The translations under genes were made by a program, and so were the position numbers. Below are positions 47,175 through 58,700 of a stretch of DNA of 64,000 nt, piece after piece. The notes below the pieces were generated by a model that searched no databases, was not told the origin of the DNA, and saw only the letters and a list, made by a program, of their open reading frames with translations. Numbering within the stretch: position 1 is the stretch's first letter; the number at the start of each line of letters is the position of its first letter. This DNA is from Salvator merianae (Eukaryota; Chordata; Lepidosauria; Squamata; Teiidae): NCBI GenBank assembly GCA_003586115.2, contig QVOM02000025.1:81152879-81216878 (forward strand). The letters are read 5' to 3'.

Positions 47175-49308
47175 CTGTCAAATGTATATTACATTTCCCT
47201 TCCCTTTCTTTTGGTTGGGGAAATATGCAGTATTTCTGGCACCAGGCCGTGAGGTTTGGTGTACTAGATTGTAGGTGGGACGAGGGGAGATCGGACTTCA
47301 AACGGCTCTTTTCAGCAATAGACCTGCCCTCTGTCAGAAGATGTAACTGTTGAAAATGTAAAATCTCTTACAAAGGACTGTTTTCTCATTTTAAAGAGGA
47401 CATCCGCCCCCCGCCCGACACATCTTATTGGTGCAGACACATTGTTTACAGTATACCTCAAAACACATGCCCTTTGATATGTTAACTGAAGCAATTGCAT
47501 ATAGTACTGGAAAGTAGAATGACAAGAAAAACTTAATTCTGTGGACAGGAGCCCTTTTAGCCTAGTTTTGTAAGGACGCAATCCGAGTGGCAAGTTCTCC
47601 TTCTGTGGTCCTCTTGCAAAGGGCCCGGAGCTGCCAAGTTCTGTTCTTTCCAGGCAAGCTTGTGAGGTCAAGAGCTTCCGGCTGGCTTGTGCTCCAAGTC
47701 ACCTACTGTGCGGAGGCATTTTTATTTTTATTCTTATTATTACGGTTACTATTGTTTTCCTGCTTTTGGAGGTATGCACTAACAATTTTCCTCCTTTCAC
47801 ATACATGCATGTTGGTTAGCCATGTGAGCAATATTTCCTACCATACTTCACTCCCAACTATTTTTTTGAGATGTTTGTATAAAATGGAGTTTAAAAATTC
47901 GCCTGTGATTGTATATGAACTGCAGAGGAGCCAGTTTATTAAATAACAATAATAAAAAGCAATCTTTTGTAATGTCATTAGGGGAGGGGGAAATGAAATA
48001 AAACAATTGGGAAACGTTGTAAGCGCAAGTTCCTCCTTTCTTCTTCTTCTGGTATTTCCTTTGAGTTGTAATTAAGCAGCAGTACTCCGATAAGAGCGTT
48101 GGTATTTGCAGCGGCTTTCCTCTGGTCCAGAAATGTGCCCATACCTTGAACTGGATTTTCATGATTGAAAAGAAAGAAAAAGGCATATTACAAGGTGCAC
48201 GATGTATGTTTTTTTTCTGTAGTTATTTTCTTAAGTCCAGAGAAGCAGAAGGAGAGTTTTGTCCATGGCAGATCTTAGTCCGTAACTGATTTCTAAATAA
48301 CGGGCAAACAGCATGGCTGACTCTTGGTTTGAAGGGCAGGTTCTGGTGCAGTTCTGAGTAGTTGCTATTCCAAGCACTCAAGAGAAAAGCATGGATGTTT
48401 CTCCTAAGTAAAGAGGGGCACTCGATTGGTTTGTTTACTATTTGCATTCTTATCCCACCCTCAACCCGAAGGTCTTAGGGTGGGTTACAATACAATCAGT
48501 ATAAAAAAAGATAAAGTAGGTTAGATGAAACAATGACAGTGCTTGCATTTTGGTGAAATCCGGACTACTTTGCATTTGGATTTAATGAGTTTTCAAGCTG
48601 TTCCAGATCGCTAGCCTGCTTTACCTTGTGATGTGAGAAGCACGGAAGGACGCTATTTGGGAGGGACCATACTTTTGGAGGGGGGGCATGCAGAGGGAGG
48701 GCTCCCCATTTCCTGCCATCCAGTGACAGACTTTGTGGGCAGGCAGCAAGCACAGTCATTCCTTCTGCCTCCATTATCCCCCCTTCCACTGCTGCCAGAA
48801 GAAAAGAAAGCCATCCTCCATTTTATTTTGCCAATCTGCAGTCCTTTGTCTTCCTTTATTTCCCATTAGGCACTGCCAGGAAAAAATTAAAGGCTTCCTC
48901 CACTTCCATCTGTTGATTGAACCAAAAAAACGGAGCTCCTTCTAGTTTACAGAGTTTTGTGTGAAATTGCCACAGCGCTACAGCAGTGACATGATTTGCT
49001 ATAGGCTGCATGCTAGGGAGGGAGGATACCAGGGCCAGCTGGCCAGCTGGAGATAACAGTGGGTTGGGACGGAGAAGGTAGTTCCAAAATGCATTCCTTG
49101 CTCCTAGTTACTCCTCTTCTCCTGCAATCTGGAGATTCTTTCCCTCACTTCAGCGCAAACGTGTGGCAGCAGAACAGCATAATTAAGGCAAGGCAAGCTT
49201 AAACGCAGTTCCTGATCTTCCTTTGGGGGGCAGACATGTTTGCTGGCTTTGCCACATCACCATGAGAATGTTTTAATTCAAAACACTGTGCGTATTTGGG
49301 GATGGAAG
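47175..49308. other. Intergenic, no gene seen
   Basis: No exon or strong repeat apart from an inverted L2-type tail at 48444-48520 (TTATCCCACCCTCAACCCGA with TTAGGGTGGGTTACAAT). Confidence 0.5.
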
Positions 49309-50025
<717 letters not shown>

Positions 50026-50033
50026 GATGGAAG

Positions 50034-51180
50034 TCCTCTTGTCCAACAAAGAACCAACTCGGTATCAATTTTGCCATCGGCACCACACAGCTACATAGTG
50101 GAGGTGAGGTGGAGTCCATTTGCTAGCCATTAACTACGCTATCATGGTAATGGAGCCCCCCATGTGTTTCCCCCTCTTCATGGGCCTTTCTGTGCTTTTG
50201 CGCTACTCTTAAATTGCGCAAAGGCACAAAGGCGCAATTGCAAAGCTGCAGAAATCGCCGTCTGCCCTTTAAGAAGCTTTATTGTGTGGTACACGTGGTA
50301 TTAAAGTTCTGCTTGTGTAGATATAGGCTGGAGGGGAGAAGGAGCAAATGGCGAATGACTAGTAACGCCCCCAGGTGAATCCATGTTCTGAGATGGCAGC
50401 GGGGACATATGGAGGGTGGAGCTTGACTTACCCGCCCCATGAAGTCAAGATTTGAACATTGAGACTGCATCCAGTCACTGAGGGAGGGGAATTTGGTGAG
50501 GGGTGGAAACAAATGTATGGTTTCCCCATGCCAAGCACAGGAAAAACGGGATGTGAGAACAAGCAAATCTGAATTGAGTCCGTATTATAATGCAAATGTG
50601 GGAATGACCAGAGCATGTACTCAATCCTCTTTCTCCTCCAATACAGATTAAATTTACGACGTGGGACCGCACCCTAAGTAAAATATTCTTTCTTTTCTTA
50701 AAGACCATTGCCGAAATTCGGCTGCTGTTTGACTGCTGTTTAAGTGAATTGTCCTTAGTTATACAAACATTGAGAAGCTTTTCTAGAGCAAATGAATAAA
50801 TTGTGGAACATTCAAGAGTTTCTTTCACATACTGTCCTGTGCATTTTGCTGTCTTTTATACTAGAAATAATGAAGCCTGCTGACCATTACCTGTTTTGCC
50901 TTCTGAATAAAACTGCCGGAACAGTCAGCAATTGTAAAATTACTCGACACAGCTTTTAAATCAGAAGTGACGTACACATGAAATAATCAGCCCTTGTGTA
51001 AAAATGTAAACAAAATAGAAATACTTCATAGGCTTTTCAGATTGTGAAATACAGTACCTCAATGTTGGACAGTGCACATTAGGAAGAGCTATTCCACACA
51101 AGACAGAGAGAAAATGAGGCTCCTTGGGACACGCGCAACGGGGAAACCTCAGATGCCAGGTGCTTTTATACTTATATAGG
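50034..51180. other. Intergenic, no gene; possible transposon ends
   Basis: GGGCCTTTCTGTGCTTTTGCG at 50182 looks like a Harbinger-like left end, and GGGACCGCACCCTA near 50663 like a right end of the 53178 type, but no matching partner was found for either. Confidence 0.3.
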
Positions 51181-51185
51181 TGCAA

Positions 51186-51650
51186 TCTGACCTCAAATAT
51201 CTACTGGAACGTCACCTCCCGTATAGACCTGCCCATGTCCTAGGGTCTGCCAGCAAGGACTTCTTGGTAATGCTGCGGCTTCATATGCCATGGGAGGGCC
51301 TTCTTGGTGATTGCCCCCAGGGTATGGAATAGTTTCCTCTCTGAGGTGCATCAGGCACCCTTAGGTGAAGATGTATAATTCTTCTCTGGTTTTTGAGGGA
51401 ACAGCATCCCCTCCCAATGCAGGCACGGTCATTGTTTTAACTAACTTGTTTTATATTTATTTATTTATTTATTTGCATCTCTATCCCTTGTGAGTTACAA
51501 TCAAATGAGCATAAAAACAGATAAAAGTTAACTGAAACAATGATAGTGCCTGCATTGGAGGAGCATGTTAGTTTTACATCATTTTTATTGTGACCTGCCC
51601 TGAGACCTTTGGGTATTGGGCAGGATATAAATATAAATAAATAAACAAAT
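51186..51650 (+). repeat. L2-type LINE 3' end
   Basis: GGGAGGGCCTTCTTGGTGAT with GCCCCCAGGGTATGGAATAG is the last coding part of L2; TTTATTGTGACCTGCCCTGA with TTGGGCAGGATATAAAT is the tail. An inverted L2-type tail (51450-51560) interrupts it. Confidence 0.65.
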
Positions 51651-51949
51651 CTGTGCTACTTAGCACGACAAAAGGGAAGCATTGTTAATGGTGCTTTTCT
51701 ACCATCAGTTTCCCATGAGAAAAAAAAACCTCACAGTGAGTACCAGTGTTCCTGTCTTCCTTTTTTTTTTAAATCCCAACAAAGATTTTAGTTCACCTTA
51801 CCAATAAAATATACTGTTATGTGGAAGGAAGTTGTTCCGTGTTGGAAATCCCCACTGTTTATTAAAACCAATTATTTGCTGTTCAATGCATTTTTTAACC
51901 AGAATCCGCAAAAATGGAACGGGAGAAAAAATCCCACAGCAGAGGATTA

Positions 51950-52210
51950 GTTGGTTAAAATGATGGATCTTGCTGAGATGGACAAATTGACAAATTTATT
52001 AAGAAACAAGACAGTTGATGAGTTTTCTAAAAACTGGAAACCCTTTATTGACTTTCTGCAAGAATTGGACAAAGAACTTGTTATTGTTGGATTTGAAGAG
52101 CGAAGAGGAAAGAAGACTAATCGGTAGAAGAAAAGAACCGAGAAAACGAGGGGCAAGAAACATGAAATCTAGAAGAAACTTCTGAAAAAGGAGAAAGTCA
52201 GCATGCAAAT
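51950..52210 (+). pseudogene. L1-type LINE ORF2 C-terminal fragment
   Basis: A frame from 51963 to the TAG at 52125-52127 reads MDLAEMDKLTNLLRNKTVDE then FSKNWKPFIDFLQELDKEL, the C-terminal end of squamate-type L1 ORF2. The upstream part is missing. Confidence 0.65.
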
Positions 52211-53177
52211 AATGTTAGCGTATGAATTTTCCCTTCAAGTTAAATGTATGTTTTATATATTTTAATTTTTTAAAATGTATTTTTAACCAGAACCATTTAA
52301 AAAACGTCAGAAATCTCCCCCCCCCCATTTCTAAGGAGAGCATGGCCAGAAGTCTTCCCATTTTAATTAGGATATTTGTTTGTGTGCCTTTCATACATAA
52401 GAAAGCACGGTTTTTGTGAAGCAGGATTATCACAGTCAACCAGTTTTCCAAATTCCAACAGAGGAAAGTATCTCCTTGCATGGTGTCATACCCCAGACAA
52501 AATTCAGGTGCATACAAACCAGTTTTTGTTCTTTGGTACATTTTTGTTGAATCTCAAGATTCCTTTGATCTTATAAATTGGGTCTTCAATGAATTGGAAA
52601 CAGAGGAAAGCATTTTTATTAGGAATCTAAAGTGATATGTATGCCATTTCAGATTTAATTTATAATGTCCAGGACAGACAAAAAAATTTCCCCCTTCCCT
52701 TGCCAGTCTTTCTAATTAACTCCCTGCAAGGATTTTCCCAGGCACAACTAGGGGGAAAGAAGTGTGGAAGTAGAGATATTATAAGCCATGGGGACTAATA
52801 AAAGGGATTGCCAGAGATTTTTTTCCATTGGTAGAGGAAGAGCAAAGGTGAAAGTGTACTGTACCTCTTAATATAGGGATCTTTGGTAATAGTTCAGTGG
52901 AAAAAACAACTGTCTAGAAAGCAGAGAGATGTAGTTCAGGGTTTCTCCTAAAAAAAGTATCACGGTAAAACATTTTTTCATTTGCCAAGAAAACTGACTG
53001 ATGGTCTCTTTCAGCCCTTCAGTTAACAGCATGACCCCACTGAGAAGTAGGTTGCAATGAAAGAAATAAAAGTAAGTGGTTTTTGAATTAATTGAGGTGG
53101 GACCTGCCTTTCAATATCTGGGACAACTGCTGTAGAATTGGCAAGCTTTTCTGACTCCCTCATTGGATCAAACTATA

Positions 53178-53992
53178 AGGGTGCGATCAGACAAGGCTTT
53201 TTCAAGTTGTTTCTTTAGGAAAAAGCATCCAGTCATCAGGCAGACAATAAAAGTACTCACAGATTCAGCTGCGAAACTACTTTATTTTGCCACACTGCAG
53301 TCTGCATTTGCCTCCAGATCAGAACACCCCTTCCCTGACAATGGTTGGTACCCATTGATTGGCCACTGATCTGCCAAACTTTCTGTCTCTGTGACTGGTA
53401 AAACACCCCTAGCAACACCCCTTTCTTTTCAATGTTTGGCTAAATTTTCAGCCACTCACTTGCTCTTATTTTCTCAGTTTCCAATTTCTTGCAATCTGGA
53501 TTTCTGGAAATGACAATTTAGCATACCCACGACTTCTTGTTTTTCAATTGCCTTTTTACTTCTTAATTGCCATGATGCTACCATTGCACACTCACCTACT
53601 TCAGTTTTCTTGTACTATGTTCCTCCAAGTTTGCAAACATCCCTTCCTACTGCTTCCTCCCACGTGAAGAACAAGGAATCAGGTTTTCAAATTTTTGAAA
53701 ATAAGGAAATCCAGATATTCCAATGTACAAATAGGAGTAGGCTGCATCACTGGCATTGTCCTCTTGGGGCTGGAAATGCCCACCAATTGATTATGCAGTT
53801 CCCCCTGCAACAGGACATCAGTGCAGCTTGAAAAAAGAGAGGACTCCAGTCCTTAGAAATCCCACCGTTCATTGGTTCAACTTTTCTGAGGCTTCAAGAC
53901 CCAAGAAGTCTAATATTGAGGTTTGATGTCTGCTGGGTAAGAATGAAAGTCGCCCCGAGGGTGACTTTTTAACAGTGTTTGATCGCATCCTT
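53178..53992. mobile_element. Non-autonomous DNA transposon (about 815 bp)
   Basis: The left end AGGGTGCGATCAGAC and the right end (reverse complement AGGATGCGATCAAAC) form terminal inverted repeats. Sub-terminal AAGGCTTTTTCAA and ACTTTTTAACAG may pair too. I found no target duplication, so the superfamily is open. Confidence 0.55.
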
Positions 53993-53994
53993 AA

Positions 53995-54778
53995 TTTACT
54001 GTTAAGCATCATCAAAGTAAGCTGCTGAAATAAAAAGCCTTGAGTGAAGTATGAAGTGGCTTTTTATATGAAAAGACTGAACCTAGTCCTAAGACTGAAA
54101 TTCTAGTGTTCTGCATGTATTCAGAAGTAACATCTTCATAAAGTCAAGTATTTTTGTGCAGTTGTCTTTTCAAAGCTCTGCTGTTTGGTGCACCTGTGCT
54201 GTGCAAGGCGCCGCCTTAATGCTTGATGTGTGTGAGGGTGGAAAGAAGACAAATAAAAGGATGGAGCAGGCTGTGCTGCTCACAGGTTACTGCATCCAAA
54301 ATATCTATTAAGTGCAGTGGAGGTTTGCTAGATCTCCCATTTGATTCAGAAAAGCAGTTCTTGCATTTTTAAATGTAGCAATTAAATCCTGTGCTTGTTT
54401 TTTTATTGATAATAAAAGAGGATTTAATTAACAACAGCATTATATTGACAATTAAATAAACACATAAACAATAACAATGTTCCACGTATTGTAATAACTA
54501 TTTGTTATTACATTATCAAAATAGCATCAAGTTGCTTAATTTAATTTGCATTCTGAGATTATTTTAACCGTAGTTCCATACAAAGCAAGGACGACAAATA
54601 ATTATTTTTAGTCTTTGAAAGGTTACTAATAAGCAGGGTCCATATATCAAAAAAAAGTTATGTTTTATAACTTGTCCCTGCAGTATCTTTACCTGATACA
54701 TTCACAGTTCCATTAATGCTAAATCCTAAAGACATCAGTTCTTGCATTCCTAAAAAGAGCAACCTACATTAGTGCAGT
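53995..54778. other. Intergenic, no gene seen
   Basis: AT-rich sequence with no exon or repeat I can name. Confidence 0.4.
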
Positions 54779-54836
54779 GGCTTCGGCCGAGAAAAGCGGG
54801 GTATAAAAACCAAGTTCTTCTTCTTCTTCTTCTTCA
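54779..54836 (+). repeat. SINE 3' tail fragment with CTT repeat
   Basis: GGCTTCGGCCGAGAAAAGCG then GGGTATAAAAACCAAG and a CTT run match the tail of the SINE at 34573-34877. The head with the pol III boxes is missing. Confidence 0.6.
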
Positions 54837-55245
54837 GAGCTTGATGGGAAGAGAAGCAACAGCTTGAGTATGTTGGTTTCATGCATGAAAGCTGCACCTA
54901 AGACCCAGCTCAGTGTTTGTATGCTGAATAGTACATAACAGCTTGCCCCTTTAAACAAGAAGTAAAGGTCCCCTTCCTCTTGTACTATGTGAAGATCATC
55001 AAATTATGCAAGCTGTGTTCAACATGTTGCAAGCACCATCCATATAAGGTGCCATCAGAGAGCAGGAGGCAATCTTGGACTCTTGCTTCTGTCTGCTGGC
55101 TCCTTCTGTTATTGTTCCTGCTTCAAATACCTGGATGTCAGCCAAGTGCCTGCACACTTCCGTTTGGTTTTCTTCCCCACACTTATCCAGGTATTCAAAA
55201 TAGGAAGAATAATGCAAGGAGACAGCAGATGGAGATAAGCAATCA

Positions 55246-55405
55246 CTATTACAGGAAACATGGCATTGTTTCCTGTAATAGCGATGTCTGGGAATATCAC
55301 CTCAATATCCCAGGACTGTATGAGGAATGCCACAGATATGTACGGTATTCCCAATATAAGCCTGGGAGAATTGTGGGTCCAGAGGATCAGATAGACCTTT
55401 GCACA
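55246..55405 (+). mobile_element. Foldback element, same family as 63648-63775
   Basis: A perfect 15-bp-arm hairpin (CTATTACAGGAAACA / TGTTTCCTGTAATAG, 55246-55281) is followed by CTGGGAATATCACCTCAATA and GCCACAGATATGTACGGTAT. The second part aligns with the reverse complement of 63648-63775. It overlaps an unsupported 146-codon frame. Confidence 0.5.
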
Positions 55406-55527
55406 ATAGCAATTTACTAGAATTGTTTAATGGCTTGGTTTCACATTTTAAGCTTGCTAAATGCAAAGACAATCAGTCGCACTCCACAGCCTTCGTCTAT
55501 GCTTATTAAGCTCCAGTTTTGCATATT

Positions 55528-55620
55528 ATGTATTTATATATTTATTTGCATTTTTATCCTGTTCTGTTCCTTAAGGTCTTGAGGCATTTTACAAACAGTT
55601 AAACATATAAAATATTTACA
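55528..55620 (-). repeat. L2-type LINE 3' tail
   Basis: TTATTTGCATTTTTATCCTG followed by CTTGAGGCATTTTACAAAC is an inverted L2 tail. It lies just past the chemokine stop and may supply its AATAAA. Confidence 0.5.
55541..55546 (-). terminator. Candidate chemokine polyadenylation signal
   Basis: AATAAA on the minus strand, about 220 nt past the exon 4 stop. It lies inside an L2-type repeat tail (55528-55620), so it may be incidental. Confidence 0.35.
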
Positions 55621-55762
55621 TATATAAATCCCACAACATAGGTAAAAAACATGTAATTAAGCAAGTAATTAAATTATGCAGAAGTGACTGATGGTGGTGG
55701 AGTAGCATGATTTTACCAGTTCTTTCGGCTTCTTGCTTTGGTAAACGTCTGTTTGCTCTCTC

Positions 55763-55775
55763 TTATGTTTTTTTA
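55763..55775 (-). CDS. CXCL13: CXC chemokine exon 4 (short basic tail)
   Basis: A strong acceptor (TTTCCTTTACTGCAG on the minus strand) is followed by T and seven A. Joined to exon 3 this gives S-K-K-T and a TAA stop at 55765-55763. The phase match makes it plausible, but the exon is tiny and was chosen by inspection. If one A of the run were absent, the frame would instead continue for a further 35-codon Lys-rich tail to a stop at 55671-55669. Confidence 0.5.
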
Positions 55776-58700
55776 CTGCAGTAAAGGAAAGAAATCATTG
55801 TTACACATAATTACATGTGCTAAAGTCTTCTGAGCAGGCATTTGACCAATCCTAAATGGGCTGCTGTAGAAGGGAATATTTCCCCTACATATTTCATAGT
55901 GCAACAAATGCACAATGATTGTGAGGAGATCTGAATGCCTTCCTTTAAGTGCTTTAAAAAATCCAATGCTTTATTTTTGACATTTTTATAACAACTCGGA
56001 AAAGCCGGCTAGTAGCATCCCTGCACTGCAAGCAGAAAACTGGGGCGCCTCACTTAGGGCATCCAGTGACTTGACTGCAGTTTGCTTGCACTGCTGGGAC
56101 CAAATAACAATCTACGACAACCAGGGTTCCTAAGCAAACCCCAAATACCATTTTCTGAATGAAAATGGTGCCCAGTTTGGATGGTTCCCCCCCAGATCAA
56201 CATGTCTGCTATGTCTTCCTGCAGCATGGGAAGGAAGAAATTAAGGTCCTTGCCTGTATTCCAGAACAGGTTGCTCCCTAATCCACTTTGATTGCATAGG
56301 ACCAGCACCATTCTGGTCCAGAACTGTCCTAAGGGCTCCCTATTCTGATTTAGACGTGGACCTGTTCGAAAAGGTCTGCAAACGTACTGATGCTATCTGT
56401 TCAAGTCCAGGCACTGCTGCTTCTGCACCTGATCTGGAACAAGAGAAATGCCATTGCTGCATCTTCAAAGTTTGCATAAGCTTCAAAGATAAGTTCCGAG
56501 CTTGCATAAGCTTCAAAAATGGGGCTCTAGTGTTTTCCAATGTTCCTTATGTAAGCTCTGAAGATCGTCTTTCAAACCCCAACATGGAGGTGGTTCAGCA
56601 CCTCTTTTATGCAATGGACACAGCGTTGGAGTGACAGGGACATGGGCCAATCACAGGGAAGGGTGGGTGGTGCTTGGAGAAAAAGTATGCTTCACTTGGA
56701 GAGCAAGTCCCTTCCTCAAGATGCAGATAGAGACTCCTGATCTGCACGCTATTGCTATTTGTGGGTTACCAGCAACTTTTGACAAGATGCATTTTTTTAA
56801 AAAGATTGGAAAAATCCATAACCCTCCAACAGAGAATGCCCTATAATACCTGTTTGTCAGCGCTTTGATTAATTCCTTCACCCACATGACTTTAGGATTG
56901 ACACAGACCTTCCAGTTATTTCTCAGGGTTAATCTGCAAGTGAAACAACCAAGTCATCAGTTTTCTCTCCTTGCATTGGTTTAGCAGAAAAATTGAAGCG
57001 ACACAACAAGCCACACTTACATGATTTCTGTGTTTTGACAGCGGATCCCTGAAGGAATGACTTGAAGGGATTTAATCTGCTTAGGGCTGAAAGCCGATGA
57101 GGTATTCTTCAAACATTTGCACCCTCTCTCGTGAGCGACCGCAGTTTCCATAAAGCCTGCATGCAGACACCATCAAAGTATATCAATTCCAAACCTTTGT
57201 TTCTTTAATTTGTATCCTCGCTTTGTTCCAACGATGACATATGGGATCCCACCTACTTCGATATCTCAATCCTATAAGGTTGCTTAGCTTGAAGGACAAT
57301 GATCCGTCCTGGTGAGGAACTCTTAGCAATATATGATTGTGTGCCATTGGTGAGCAAGGGCAGAGCAAGGAAGGGGCTTCTTCTGTGATCCCCTCTTACC
57401 TGGTACCTCCACTCCTGGTACCTCTGGGCCTTATCATACTGTTCCACAATAACAGTGGGGCGGGCTGGTAGGTAGAACCACACCTTCTCAAGACTTTGCT
57501 TGCCTTGATAGTTTGCCTCACACACTATTAGTGTTATGCCTGTAAATCAAACAGGCTGATATACAAGCCTGCCAACTGAAGAAAAAGCATTCCCAAAACA
57601 CACTTCCTCTAAGATGAAGATAAGAAATTTATTTGCCAGCAAATAAAGAATGCTTGGGGCTTTCTCCACAAAGCAAGTGGAAAGGGAACACTGTAGTAGC
57701 TATATTGGACATCACATTAGAATAAAATCTACTGTGGAGAGCATGCTACTAAGTATGTAAATTTCAAAGAAAATTTAATTTTTTAACGAATTATTTATTT
57801 TAATCAATTCTTGCACATATGGATGGAACCTAAAAGACAGACCATGGCCCCAAACTCTCAAAGAGGCACAGAGAGTCTAAAGCTCAGAAGAGCCCTATTC
57901 AGATTTTCTCTGCTTTCTTGTATCTGAGGAGAAGCTTTGATATTTTTGGTCTATTTTGTTTATACAGTTGGAGGGTTAATAACAGAATTGAGACTGGCCA
58001 CTGGAGAATACCATAATTAAATGTCAAAATGTGTTTGGTATGCCGGGACTTTCCTCTTGGTATATCCTGACATTGTCATACATACAGAGACATTTCTACA
58101 ACTGCATTTTGGGATACCCTGGGTCCAGTCACACCTAAGTTTTAATCCAGCTTTGGTCCATTATTCAGACTGAGAAAACACATCAGTGAAGCAATTAGAT
58201 GTTTTCTTTTATCTTTATCTGAGAAAATCCACCTTTTGGTTAGATAATGTGGAAAGAAAATAATTAGTCACTTTGCTAATGTGTTATTTCAATCCAAAAG
58301 GGGACTGAAGCTGGATTAAAATTTAGGTGTGACTGGGCACCCTGTGGACTTGGCATTTTATTTTAAGCCAAATATAATATGTACATATAGTAAGAATTCA
58401 GTTACTGGTACAAGATTTTTTCCAACCCTTCGTATGCAGGAATTTCAGATCTGAATTTGGTTTGAGCTACATGGATATAGATTCATATTCTGCTGTATTT
58501 AGCAGTGTCATATACAGACATTTGGAGGTTTTTCTAAAAAATATATCTTATAACTATATGGAAGTATTATTGAATGTATACTTTATATTTTGGTGTACTG
58601 TTTAAAGATTTATTGTGTGAAATTTACCTTTTCTGATTCATTTTGTCTCCAGTATTTGCTGTCTGACCAGCAGGACCTTATTCTCTTAATACAGCAAAAT

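Noticed and set aside
54980..55420. 146-codon plus-strand frame with a hydrophobic stretch
   Set aside because: Much of it overlaps hairpin-rich repeat sequence shared with 63648-63775; no family resemblance.
57253..57525. 90-codon minus-strand frame as an additional chemokine exon
   Set aside because: It has only one Cys, no chemokine motif, and the exon 1 to exon 2 phase is already satisfied without it.
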